The notes beneath the pieces are model-generated. The model ran no database searches. It saw only the letters and a program-made list of their open reading frames with translations, and was not told where the DNA came from. Source: Fodinibius salipaludis (lineage in GTDB: Bacteria > Bacteroidota > Rhodothermia > Balneolales > Balneolaceae). From it: a DNA stretch of 64,000 bases. Both the position numbers and the translations under genes were made by a program. Location of the stretch: NCBI RefSeq assembly GCF_002287075.1, contig NZ_NSKE01000002.1, positions 248,001 to 312,000 on the forward strand. The letters run 5' to 3'. Shown piece after piece: positions 8,469 to 15,523 of the stretch; position 1 is the first letter of the stretch, and each line of letters opens with the position of its first letter.

Positions 8469-9362
8469 TTAATTCTGTGTAACATTTGTTGTGTTATTCA
8501 TACCCTTTTGATTGACCGTAGCATTATTATTGTCAGAATGTTGATAGATATTAGCCTCGCTGTTTTGTGATGAAATATTAATACCAACGCCCTGATTAAT
8601 TATTGCGTTATTATTGTCTCCATTTTGCAATATATATCCAGCGTTATCAAGAGCAAAACCACCATTAATACCTTGGTTTATTCTCACACCGTCGCCATTT
8701 CCATTATTGTCACCATTTTGAATAACAGTGGCTGTATTACCTTCAGCAGTTCCTGCTCCAGAACCGGGTCCGGCAAGTGATAATTTTGATCCCTGCAAAA
8801 TAGTTGTAGATGAATTATTGTTGCCACTCTGAATTATCGTAGCAGTATTATCTAAGGAAGATGATTGGGCTTGTACCCCTTGATAGATTATACCTGTATT
8901 GCCTACTCCATTTTGAGTCATATTTGCACTCCCTCCTTCGGTACTACCTGCAAGACCCTGGCGAATTTGAGCGGTATTTCCACTCTTTCTTTGCTCCACG
9001 GAAGCATTTGTAGATACAGCAGTACCACCGTTATATACCCCTTGCAGAATATCTGCATAACCATCCGTTCCCGACTGGTCTATAGAACTTGAAGAATTTA
9101 GAGCAGTACCGGCATCACCCTGAATAATAAAGGCTTCAAAAGCACCATCTTGCATGATCGTAGCTTCGTTATCTTCTGCTACTGCTACAGGGCTCGACGC
9201 ATATTTTTGCGTCCCTTGGTATACGGTTGCCTTATTATCCCCAACTTGGGTAACGGTGGCTTCGTTTTCATCCCCAACCTGTTCCGTTTCAGCATCATTC
9301 TGTGCAAAGCCCATCGTAGTTGAAAACAATACTAAAGCGGTAATGACAAATAACTTCTTCAT
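8469..9362 (-). CDS. curlin subunit (CsgA-like), copy 5 in transcription order
   Basis: Extracellular amyloid subunit of 297 residues. I start at ATG 9362 (MKKLFVITALVLFSTTMGFAQ), which gives a clean Sec signal peptide; a longer frame to 9446 only adds an implausible leader. After AQ the protein is almost wholly curlin repeats of 20-25 residues with Q-x-G-x-x-N and a second Q: EQVGDENEATVTQVGDNKATVYQ, IQNGDNNGNGDGVRINQ, ending GMNNTTNVTQN. About eleven repeats. Its signal peptide and repeat linkers are more divergent than those of the four preceding paralogues (long serine-rich inserts such as TALNSSSSIDQ), so it may serve a distinct role, for example capping or modulating the fibre. Immediately precedes csgG. 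Confidence 0.85.
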   Translation of the reverse strand: MKKLFVITALVLFSTTMGFAQNDAETEQVGDENEATVTQVGDNKATVYQGTQKYASSPVAVAEDNEATIMQDGAFEAFIIQGDAGTALNSSSSIDQSGTDGYADILQGVYNGGTAVSTNASVEQRKSGNTAQIRQGLAGSTEGGSANMTQNGVGNTGIIYQGVQAQSSSLDNTATIIQSGNNNSSTTILQGSKLSLAGPGSGAGTAEGNTATVIQNGDNNGNGDGVRINQGINGGFALDNAGYILQNGDNNNAIINQGVGINISSQNSEANIYQHSDNNNATVNQKGMNNTTNVTQN

Positions 9363-9412
9363 AATATATTGCCTAATATTCAAATTGATGACTAAATAAA
9401 GTTTTAAAGAAA

Positions 9413-9443
9413 ACCGTGAGAGGAGTCTTCCATCCTCTCCGGT
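9413..9443 (-). promoter_or_regulatory. spacer hairpin between curlin genes
   Basis: ACCGTGAGAGGA (9413-9424) pairs with TCCTCTCCGGT (9433-9443) with one bulged base. It lies 18 bases after the stop of the upstream curlin gene (9462) and has no T-run, so it resembles a 3'-stabilising or processing hairpin more than a terminator. Confidence 0.6.
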
Positions 9444-9461
9444 CATAGTGTACTTGAAATT

Positions 9462-10328
9462 TTATGTTCCTCCTCCTACACCAGATTGACTTACCGTAGA
9501 GGAGTTGCCACTCCCAGTTTGGGTAACACCAGCACTGTGGCCGCTACCGGTTTGCGCTACCGTAGAAGAATTATTGTGGACTGACTGACTTACACTTGCA
9601 GTATTCCACAATCCGGTTTGATTAATCGTAGAGTTATGATCTGTTCCGCTTTGGTTAGAAATTGCTGTATCCCAAGCACCGTGAGAATCAATAATAGAAG
9701 TATTACCTTCTCCATTTTGAGAAATATCCGCATTTAGACGGGCTCCAACCTGCTCAACATCAGCAGTATTTATAGCTTGTTGAGGGCTACCAGTCTGTTT
9801 TACATCTGCTTTATTAAAAGCACCTATCTGAGTAATATCAGCATCAGCGTGATGTTCTTGCCAAACTCCAGCTTTTTGGAATGCACCAATCTGATTTAAG
9901 AACAGGTCATTTTTATCCGAAGAAAAGACTCCAGTACCGTTCTTTTGATATGCGTTTCCAGAGTAATCACCATAAGCACCAAGGACATTTCCATTTCCAG
10001 ATTGATTTACAGTCAGCTCATTATATCCGGCTTGTTTTGAACGACTTTCATTCTCAGAACCCGTCTGTGTTACAAAGGCCTCAGAATTAGCCTGATTCTG
10101 ATCTACAAAAGCAAAGTTTTCACTTCCGGCTTGCTGAGTGATTTCCGTCAAATGACCAGTTCCAAAATGGGAATCCTGATCAACAATAGCATTACTTTCG
10201 GAACCGGTTTGTGTCACCGTTGCATTATGACTATTACCATCCTGTTCCACTGTAGCATCGTTATTCTGTGCAAACGCCATAGAATTGGCAAATACCAGAA
10301 CAAATAAAAGCGAGGTTAATTTTTTCAT
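9462..10328 (-). CDS. curlin subunit (CsgA-like), copy 4
   Basis: Exported amyloid subunit of 288 residues with signal peptide MKKLTSLLFVLVFANSMAFAQ and about twelve curlin repeats (VEQDGNSHNATVTQTGSES, VDQNQANSEAFVTQTGSENE, ITQIGAFNKADVKQTGSPQ, VTQTGSGNSSTVSQSGVGGGT). It ends in GVGGGT instead of the usual TxTQN, a feature shared with copy 3. The repeats carry the Gln and Asn ladder needed for the beta-solenoid. It is fourth in a five-gene tandem array that shares an almost identical signal-peptide coding stretch, implying duplication. Export would be through CsgG encoded downstream. Confidence 0.87.
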   Translation of the reverse strand: MKKLTSLLFVLVFANSMAFAQNNDATVEQDGNSHNATVTQTGSESNAIVDQDSHFGTGHLTEITQQAGSENFAFVDQNQANSEAFVTQTGSENESRSKQAGYNELTVNQSGNGNVLGAYGDYSGNAYQKNGTGVFSSDKNDLFLNQIGAFQKAGVWQEHHADADITQIGAFNKADVKQTGSPQQAINTADVEQVGARLNADISQNGEGNTSIIDSHGAWDTAISNQSGTDHNSTINQTGLWNTASVSQSVHNNSSTVAQTGSGHSAGVTQTGSGNSSTVSQSGVGGGT

Positions 10329-10370
10329 AAGTAGGTCTTCTTTTGTTGAAAATTAGATCAAATGGATAAA

Positions 10371-10404
10371 TTAGCTCCCAGGATTTAAGCTACCTGGGAA
10401 CTAA
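10371..10404 (-). promoter_or_regulatory. spacer hairpin between curlin genes
   Basis: TTAGCTCCCAGG (10371-10382) pairs with CCTGGGAACTAA (10393-10404), eleven of twelve positions complementary. It begins 15 bases after the stop codon of the curlin gene ending at 10419 and is not followed by a T-tract. Confidence 0.62.
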
Positions 10405-10418
10405 ATGGAGTCAATTCT

Positions 10419-11255
10419 TTACGAGCCTCCTCCACTGGACTGCATTACATCAGCAGTATTATTATTTCCTGTCTGGGTTACTGAGCTGGAATGACCATTG
10501 CCAAATTGTTCTTGGTTTGACCAATTACCCATACCATCTTGTGAAACGGTAGCATTAAGATTACGACCATCTCCCAGTTGCCAGGCATTATTATCTTCAC
10601 CAAGCTGAATAACTTCTCCATTATTACTGTGGCTTGATCCATGTCCTGTAAAGTCTTGGGAAGCATAATTACCAAGACCATCTTGATCGATGAGCATAAC
10701 ATCTCCCATGTATCCGTTATTAGAACCATTTAGATCTTGCATGGCTTCATTGGATTCGCCATTCTGATACACTTCCCCATGGTTATGAGCACCACTCGCG
10801 TCTTGATCTACCGTGTTGGAAGTACCATACTGTTCAGCAGTCAAACTTAAGGTATACCCGCTACCAGTAGACTGGGTTAGGATATTTTCTGATCCAGATT
10901 GAAGACCCCATACATCTTGCCCTCCATTATAACCGGGAGCATATTGCGTTTGGGTAGCTTCATTATCAGTTCCATCCTGCTCGATATAGGCAGAGTTCAG
11001 ACCATTACCTCCACCCCCAGTTTGGCTTTGATCAACTGTGGCGACGTTGCCGGAACCCATCTGTATAACATCAGATTCCTGTGCCCCGCTATTATCTGTA
11101 AACTGAACTACATCAGCTTCATTTGTAGAACCCACTTGTTCCACATATGAATCTTGATTATCTCCTTCTTGATCCACTGTCGCATCGTTGTTCTGTGCAA
11201 ATGCCATAGAACTGGCAAACACCAAAACAAAGAGTAATGTGGTTAATTTTTTCAT
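10419..11255 (-). CDS. curlin subunit (CsgA-like), copy 3
   Basis: Exported amyloid subunit of 278 residues: signal peptide MKKLTTLLFVLVFASSMAFAQ followed by about ten repeats (VDQEGDNQDSYVEQVGSTNEADV, IEQDGTDNEATQTQYAPGY, MLIDQDGLGNYASQDFTGHG, VSQDGMGNWSNQEQFGNGH). Repeats are richer in Asp, Tyr and Trp than in copy 4, and the C-terminus is ADVMQSSGGGS. The first ten mature residues NNDATVDQEG match the other copies. The differences between paralogues sit in the loops between strands, so mixed fibres with varied surface chemistry are possible (inference). Confidence 0.87.
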   Translation of the reverse strand: MKKLTTLLFVLVFASSMAFAQNNDATVDQEGDNQDSYVEQVGSTNEADVVQFTDNSGAQESDVIQMGSGNVATVDQSQTGGGGNGLNSAYIEQDGTDNEATQTQYAPGYNGGQDVWGLQSGSENILTQSTGSGYTLSLTAEQYGTSNTVDQDASGAHNHGEVYQNGESNEAMQDLNGSNNGYMGDVMLIDQDGLGNYASQDFTGHGSSHSNNGEVIQLGEDNNAWQLGDGRNLNATVSQDGMGNWSNQEQFGNGHSSSVTQTGNNNTADVMQSSGGGS

Positions 11256-11283
11256 AATATTATTTTTTTTGATTTGTACCCAT

Positions 11284-11369
11284 AAACTGAGAGAATTTCT
11301 CCCAGTTTTAATTAGATAGAATAATTTTTAGTGATTATCGGGGAGAACAACTCTCCCCGTAAAATCACT
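11284..11369 (-). promoter_or_regulatory. strong spacer hairpin plus second inverted repeat between curlin genes
   Basis: CGGGGAGA (11339-11346) pairs perfectly with TCTCCCCG (11352-11359) around the loop ACAAC, and outer arms AGTGATTA / ATCACT extend it to 11330-11369. It starts 14 bases after the stop of the curlin gene ending at 11383. A second imperfect repeat, AAACTGAGAGAA / TTCTCCCAGTTT near 11284-11308, lies before the next start codon. Confidence 0.65.
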
Positions 11370-11382
11370 AATGAAAACTATT

Positions 11383-12249
11383 TTAGTTTTGAATTACAGT
11401 GGCACTGTTAGCACTACCATTTTGGGTGATACCAGCAGTGTTATCCATACCAAGTTGAGAAACTGCTGCAGTGTTACCGACAGCTCCGTAAGCACCATCT
11501 TGGTCAACATTCAGAGTATGGCCTCCCTGGCCTCCCTGAAGAGCATAACTGCCGCTTCCGGACAGACCGTTAACGGAGTGCCCATCACCGAGCTGGTTAA
11601 TATCTGCACTGGAACCACTTGTTCCATTTTGCTCCAGATAGATATCGGAATCACCGTCTTGTCTAACGTAAGCATCATTTGCACCTGCATCTTGCAGAAT
11701 CTGTGCAAAAGCCCCATCGCGCTGTTTGATATTAACCAAGTCAGAGCCATACTGCTCAATACGCAGTTCACTTCCCAGACGTCGTACTCCTGTGGATCCC
11801 AGCTCTAATGTACCTTGCTGTTCAACATAGAGCTCGCTGTTCTCTTGATAGGCTTTAGTGCCTTCACCACCAAGCCCGAGGACTGAATGTTCTTCGCCGT
11901 AATCTTGGTTGATTTCGGCAATAGATCCATCAACTTGCTCAAGAGCAACATAGTCTCGACCTGTTTGATTAATTGTTGCTTCGCTACCATTACTCTGGTC
12001 TAAAAGCACATTATTGGTATAAGCACTGGAACCATACGGACTGGCTCCGGGATTATTCCCGTGCTGGGTGATATCGGCATCATTATCTCCCTGAACCTGT
12101 GTTATAGTTGCATTATTAGAATTGTTTCCATCTTGGTCGACCATAGCATCGTTACTGCTTCCAGTCTGGGAAACAGACGCATCGTGCTGCGCAAATGCCA
12201 TGGAACTGGCAAACACCAGCATAAATAAAAGTGTTGTTAGCTTCTTCAT
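11383..12249 (-). CDS. curlin subunit (CsgA-like), copy 2
   Basis: Exported amyloid subunit of 288 residues. Signal peptide MKKLTTLLFMLVFASSMAFAQ, then about eleven repeats such as VSQTGSSNDAMVDQDGNNSN, ITQHGNNPGASPYGSSAY, YVRQDGDSDIYLEQNGTSGS, ending ITQNGSANSATVIQN, the canonical final strand. Several repeats contain Glu/Asp-rich stretches (DQDYGEEHS, EQQGTLELGS). Second in the five-gene array; 133 bases separate it from copy 3 and contain a strong hairpin. I see no frame break. Confidence 0.87.
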   Translation of the reverse strand: MKKLTTLLFMLVFASSMAFAQHDASVSQTGSSNDAMVDQDGNNSNNATITQVQGDNDADITQHGNNPGASPYGSSAYTNNVLLDQSNGSEATINQTGRDYVALEQVDGSIAEINQDYGEEHSVLGLGGEGTKAYQENSELYVEQQGTLELGSTGVRRLGSELRIEQYGSDLVNIKQRDGAFAQILQDAGANDAYVRQDGDSDIYLEQNGTSGSSADINQLGDGHSVNGLSGSGSYALQGGQGGHTLNVDQDGAYGAVGNTAAVSQLGMDNTAGITQNGSANSATVIQN

Positions 12250-12297
12250 ACTAATTATGTGGTTTTTTATTTGAATAACTTTAATTAGAAGTGATTA

Positions 12298-12326
12298 ATA
12301 GGAAAGGGAACACATCCCTTTCCTAT
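12298..12326 (-). promoter_or_regulatory. perfect 12-bp spacer hairpin between curlin genes
   Basis: ATAGGAAAGGGA (12298-12309) is fully complementary to TCCCTTTCCTAT (12315-12326) around the loop ACACA. It sits 19 bases after the stop codon of the first curlin gene; on the transcribed strand it is followed by TAATCAC, with no T-tract. A stable element of this type between the first and second genes could protect or separate the upstream message. Confidence 0.7.
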
Positions 12327-12345
12327 AACCACCTATCAGATTTTA

Positions 12346-13161
12346 TTAGTTCTGAGTAATTGTGGCTGAGTTTGAACTTCCAACTTGGCTAACAGCTGCA
12401 GTATTACCTGATGAGCTTTGCATAATATCTGCCATGTTAGAACTACCATCCTGTAATACAGAACGTACAATGTTGGAACTACCACTTTGATCAATCATCA
12501 GCTCGTTACCGTCACCAAGCTGAACGAGACCTTGTCCACCTTCTTGACCAGGTACTCCACCGGACTGTACGCTTTGCGTACCAGCGGACTGTCCCCAGCC
12601 ATTTTGAACAATATCCATAGTGTTATTCACACCATCTTGGTAAGCACCCGTACCTGTTCCGGTACCAACAGCATGATCGCCGTCATCAGTTTGCAGGATG
12701 TCAATAATGTTACCAGCTGCACCAGTAGAGCGCTGTCCTTCAATATCAACGAAGTTGCCCACTCCCTCTTGCGTTATGTAAGCTTGGTTGCTTTGACCAC
12801 TTTGGTCAACATCATGCACAGTATTATTATTACCGATTTGATCAACATCAATTAGACCATTGGTACTTGGCCCATGTTTACCTTGTTCTGCATGTTGTTT
12901 CACAAGGTTTCCATCGCCTATTTGTTCGACATCGTAAAGATTACCAGCACCATATTGATCCAGCAATGCCACATCATTTTGGTCACCGGCCTGATTAACA
13001 ACAGCCTCATTCATGGCTGAAACACCATTTGCTGCCTGATACTCCTGATCAATACTGGCACTATTGCCTGAACCATTTTGATCTACCGTCGCATCATTCT
13101 GTGCAAATGCCATAGAACTGGCAAATACCAGAACAAAAACTAACGTAGTTAACTTCTTCAT
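12346..13161 (-). CDS. curlin subunit (CsgA-like), copy 1
   Basis: First curlin of the array, 271 residues. Signal peptide MKKLTTLVFVLVFASSMAFAQ, then about ten repeats with the CsgA pattern (VDQNGSGNSASIDQ, VEQIGDGNLVKQHAEQ, VDQSGQSNQAYITQEGVGN, IDQSGSSNIVRSVLQ) and the end VSQVGSSNSATITQN, which matches the C-terminal strand of E. coli CsgA in spacing. It is the copy closest to the structured 327-base leader and has the most regular repeats, so it is the best candidate for the major subunit. Export would need CsgG, with CsgE and CsgF encoded just upstream. Confidence 0.88.
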   Translation of the reverse strand: MKKLTTLVFVLVFASSMAFAQNDATVDQNGSGNSASIDQEYQAANGVSAMNEAVVNQAGDQNDVALLDQYGAGNLYDVEQIGDGNLVKQHAEQGKHGPSTNGLIDVDQIGNNNTVHDVDQSGQSNQAYITQEGVGNFVDIEGQRSTGAAGNIIDILQTDDGDHAVGTGTGTGAYQDGVNNTMDIVQNGWGQSAGTQSVQSGGVPGQEGGQGLVQLGDGNELMIDQSGSSNIVRSVLQDGSSNMADIMQSSSGNTAAVSQVGSSNSATITQN

Positions 13162-13207
13162 AATAGGTTACCCCTATGTTATTTTTATTCAGATTAATTG
13201 AATTAAC

Positions 13208-13266
13208 AAGCCAACTTATAATTATTCCGATCACCGGAATATGATTCGGTGGCTTATTCCCGAATC
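13208..13266 (-). promoter_or_regulatory. set of mutually exclusive hairpins in curlin leader
   Basis: On the minus strand GATTCGG (13260-13266) pairs with CCGAATC (13243-13249); CACCGAAT pairs instead with ATTCCGGTG; ATTCCG (13235-13240) pairs instead with CGGAAT (13224-13229); and AAGCCA (13250-13255) pairs with TGGCTT (13208-13213). Each helix shares bases with the next, as in a switching element. It lies 47-105 bases before the start codon of the first curlin gene. Confidence 0.5.
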
Positions 13267-13285
13267 TCATAGGAGCGAACAGTAC

Positions 13286-13419
13286 GGAAGGCAAATCCCA
13301 TTGAAGAAGCGATCACAAATTGTTATATTAGGATCTTTTAATGTTCTTCAATGGGCGGCATCAGAGTTCCACACTTCTCCAAACCTTTCGGTTGGAGAAG
13401 ATCCCTGGTGCTGCCTTCC
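13286..13419 (-). ncRNA. candidate structured leader RNA, three-way junction, upstream of curlin array
   Basis: In the 327-base gap between csgF and the curlin array the sequence folds into nested helices. Outer P1: GGAAGGCA (minus strand, 13412-13419) with TGCCTTCC (13286-13293). P2: GCACCAG with CTGATGC (13405-13411 and 13358-13364, one mismatch), topped by CTTCTCCAACC-GAAA-GGTTTGGAGAAG (13374-13400), a stem with one bulge and a GNRA tetraloop. P3: CCCATTGAAGAA with TTCTTCAATGGG (13344-13355 and 13297-13308), twelve perfect pairs around a 35-base loop. The GAAA loop appears only on the minus strand, the strand of the curli genes. I could not match it to a known riboswitch, SRP, 6S or tmRNA consensus. 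It may be a leader controlling the curlin genes or an independent RNA. Confidence 0.55.
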
Positions 13420-13488
13420 TTATTTTATTCAGCTCCTAAATGCTTCGTGCAATTCCATTACAATTCTCTTTGTTTTAACAATTTTACC

Positions 13489-13953
13489 TTAATTTCCTCC
13501 AAAGTTACTGCCGGAAAATCCCGAAGGAATCGTAATACTTGTAGACTCACCGGATAATATATTCTGGATATTGACCTGTACCCCATCGGGACCAGGATTT
13601 ATACTGATGTTAAACTCTCCAAATTCATAGGTGCTCTGTTCACTCAGATCAATGCCCCCTTCACCACCAAAGCGATCACCAATAATTTGACGCGTCAATT
13701 GTGAGAGCACCTGGCGTTGCAGTGATTGTTCAAAGTTTGCTAATGGATCTCTTCTAAATCCGGATCCACCTTCTTGGAACTTGTTTTGCTGATTCGCAGA
13801 ATTAAGCATCCACCCATAATTGGCCGGGCTACCCCCAAAAGCAGGATTCATCGGTCGATACACAAAATCCTGCGCTTGTGTTATTTGTGGAAGAAATAAT
13901 GCAATTCCCACGAGCAATGATAAAACACCAATTATAAATTTACACTTTCTCAT
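13489..13953 (-). CDS. csgF: CsgF curli assembly factor
   Basis: Periplasmic/outer-surface protein that inserts its N-terminus into the CsgG pore and couples export to nucleation. A signal peptide (MRKCKFIIGVLSLLVGIALF...TQAQ) is followed by the diagnostic CsgF start FVYRPMNPAFGGSPAN and WMLNSANQQNKF, which line the CsgG channel in E. coli (there FRNPNFGGNPNN and LLNSAQAQN). A helical linker (ANFEQSLQRQVLSQLTRQI) and a C-terminal beta domain (FNISINPGPDGVQVNIQN, GESTSITIP) complete the family layout; 154 residues is close to the usual 138. It begins four bases after the CsgE gene ends, so the two are almost certainly cotranscribed. Confidence 0.93.
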   Translation of the reverse strand: MRKCKFIIGVLSLLVGIALFLPQITQAQDFVYRPMNPAFGGSPANYGWMLNSANQQNKFQEGGSGFRRDPLANFEQSLQRQVLSQLTRQIIGDRFGGEGGIDLSEQSTYEFGEFNISINPGPDGVQVNIQNILSGESTSITIPSGFSGSNFGGN

Positions 13954-13956
13954 TGA

Positions 13957-14706
13957 TTAATACCCCGCAAATTCATTTTGAATGGATGCTTGCTGAACTA
14001 ATCTTTTTTTGCACAATGAAACAGCGCGTTTAGCTGCTTTTTCTGTTTTATAATAACGCGGCTCCAATCGATTCCTAAAGACCAGTTGATTATCAATTTC
14101 GATCTGTATCATCGTTCCGCGCGAAGGTGTTGGCTGTTCTGAAACCGTAATAGTAAAATTACTGATGTCCTTGGGATCTTCCCAGTGCTTATAAAAGATG
14201 GCATAAAAATCCCGTCCCATTTTACTTCGTGTTTCATCTAACACCATCCCCCCAAATCCCAATCCTTCATAACTATCTACCCCAGATCCTTCTTTCCTTT
14301 TCTTCTTTTTCTCTACTAACTGATTAAAGGTTTCCCGGAACTTTTTAAGCTTCTTGTCATCCTTCTTTTCCTTCTCTTCACGCTCAAATTTTTTGTTCAT
14401 TGCTAACACCCTGTTAACATCATCTGTTGTTACAGTAAGGCGCAAATCTTGGACAATATGGGTGGGGATCTCCAGTTCTTGACCGGGATAGATGAAGTGG
14501 GGATTCTTAATCTTGTCTGCATTTGCTTTATAGATATCAATCCACCAAATAAAATTGCCGAATTCTGCAGCAATTTCGATCAATGTATCACCCGGCTCTA
14601 CCTCATACGTTAATGGTTCCGGATCATAATCTGTTGTTCCGAGAAGGAAAAAACAAGACAGGATAAATATTATACAAGTAGCGAACCTCATGATCCATTG
14701 ACCCAT
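13957..14706 (-). CDS. csgE: LysM-CsgE fusion protein (curli export gate factor)
   Basis: Protein of 249 residues against 129 for E. coli CsgE. After a signal peptide (start at 14706 or at the ATG at 14691) residues 33-81 form a LysM domain (TYEVEPGDTLIEIAAEFGNF, then IYKANADKIKN and IYPGQELEIP), which binds peptidoglycan in known proteins. Residues 105-160 are a Lys/Glu-rich linker likely to be helical. Residues 170-245 are a CsgE domain: GMVLDETRSKMGRDFYAIFYKHWEDP, ITVSEQPTPSRGTMIQIEI, VFRNRLEPRYYKTEKAAKRAV, matching E. coli TVSSIGHDFYRAFSDKW and its NERPSARWGSWITI block. CsgE caps the periplasmic vestibule of CsgG and delivers curlins, so the LysM part may tether the cap to the cell wall (inference). 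First gene of the locus, four bases before csgF. Confidence 0.88.
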   Translation of the reverse strand: MGQWIMRFATCIIFILSCFFLLGTTDYDPEPLTYEVEPGDTLIEIAAEFGNFIWWIDIYKANADKIKNPHFIYPGQELEIPTHIVQDLRLTVTTDDVNRVLAMNKKFEREEKEKKDDKKLKKFRETFNQLVEKKKKRKEGSGVDSYEGLGFGGMVLDETRSKMGRDFYAIFYKHWEDPKDISNFTITVSEQPTPSRGTMIQIEIDNQLVFRNRLEPRYYKTEKAAKRAVSLCKKRLVQQASIQNEFAGY

Positions 14707-14884
14707 ACTAACCTACTTACCTAAAACTAGATTTTATTGTCTCTTCTTGACTGCTTCTAATACGTCCTAATAGTCTCGATCTGAGCTCAAAAAATCAACT
14801 ACTTTAAAAATATCTAATAGTTTTATAGCAAGGCTAAATATACTTACCTATTCGCAAGATGGGACATTCTTTTTTAACAGAAAA

Positions 14885-15499
14885 CTACTTTTGCGTTTCT
14901 TTTCCCGTCATAACCATAATATGTGCCCATGGTTTTCCCGGTTCCATAATCCATGGAGCACCCTTACTGGCAGGTTTTTTGGATAGTCCCGTGGATTCTA
15001 CTGTGGCATATGGAACATAAATAACATAAAGCGGTGATACATTTTTGACCATCCCTGTCGTGTAGTCAAATCCATTCTTTTTGCCTGTCAGAGAATAAAG
15101 CGCCATCGGTTTTTTAGGCAACTCAATTTTCCCCTCTTCAATTTCCTTATGGCGGATACTGTCAACCTTCTCTCGAGATAACCCTTTGGCTTTTAGTTCC
15201 CGTCCTCTTTGCATAAATGGCTCTAAGGCCTTGTGATAGCATACAACATGAAAATTACCTTGTTGGGGATCATCTGCAATACAAATTAACTGATTAGACC
15301 CCTCACGCAAGCTGGTCAACTCCCCATCCTCATTATACCCCAAAACCCTGGCTCCCTCTTTCATTTTATCGGGGGCGGGACTAACAGCAGCTTTTATCTG
15401 ATCTTCTTTACTTAGCGTATCAGATTGTGCATGAACAATTGAGGTGCCAATTAAAAATACACTTGAAATAACAAGGATAAATATTGTAGTGATCTTCAC
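14885..15499 (-). CDS. exported protein of unknown function
   Basis: I do not recognise this family. The 204-residue product has a signal peptide (MKITTIFILVISSVFLIGTSIVHAQ) and a soluble body with no obvious catalytic motif. Noticeable parts are VSPAPDKMKEGARVLGY, NQLICIADDPQQGNFHVVCYHKALEPFMQRGREL, PMALYSLTGKKNGFDY and a C-terminal block GAPWIMEPGKPWAHIMVMTGK. Two cysteines in the middle could form a disulphide. It starts 24 bases after the preceding lipoprotein gene ends, so the two are likely cotranscribed; 178 bases separate it from the CsgE gene downstream. Confidence 0.7.
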   Translation of the reverse strand: MKITTIFILVISSVFLIGTSIVHAQSDTLSKEDQIKAAVSPAPDKMKEGARVLGYNEDGELTSLREGSNQLICIADDPQQGNFHVVCYHKALEPFMQRGRELKAKGLSREKVDSIRHKEIEEGKIELPKKPMALYSLTGKKNGFDYTTGMVKNVSPLYVIYVPYATVESTGLSKKPASKGAPWIMEPGKPWAHIMVMTGKETQK

Positions 15500-15523
15500 A
15501 ATGTGATGCTTTTAATTAAGCGG

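Noticed and set aside
13286-13419. Leader RNA as SRP RNA or hammerhead ribozyme (GGAAGGCAGCA and CTGATG with GAAA)
   Set aside because: The SRP tetraloop and its 5' partner strand are missing, and the hammerhead core CTGATGA is not present; the resemblance is superficial.
13241-13557. Open frames on the plus strand across the curlin leader
   Set aside because: They run through the inverted repeats and the end of csgF and have no protein-like composition.
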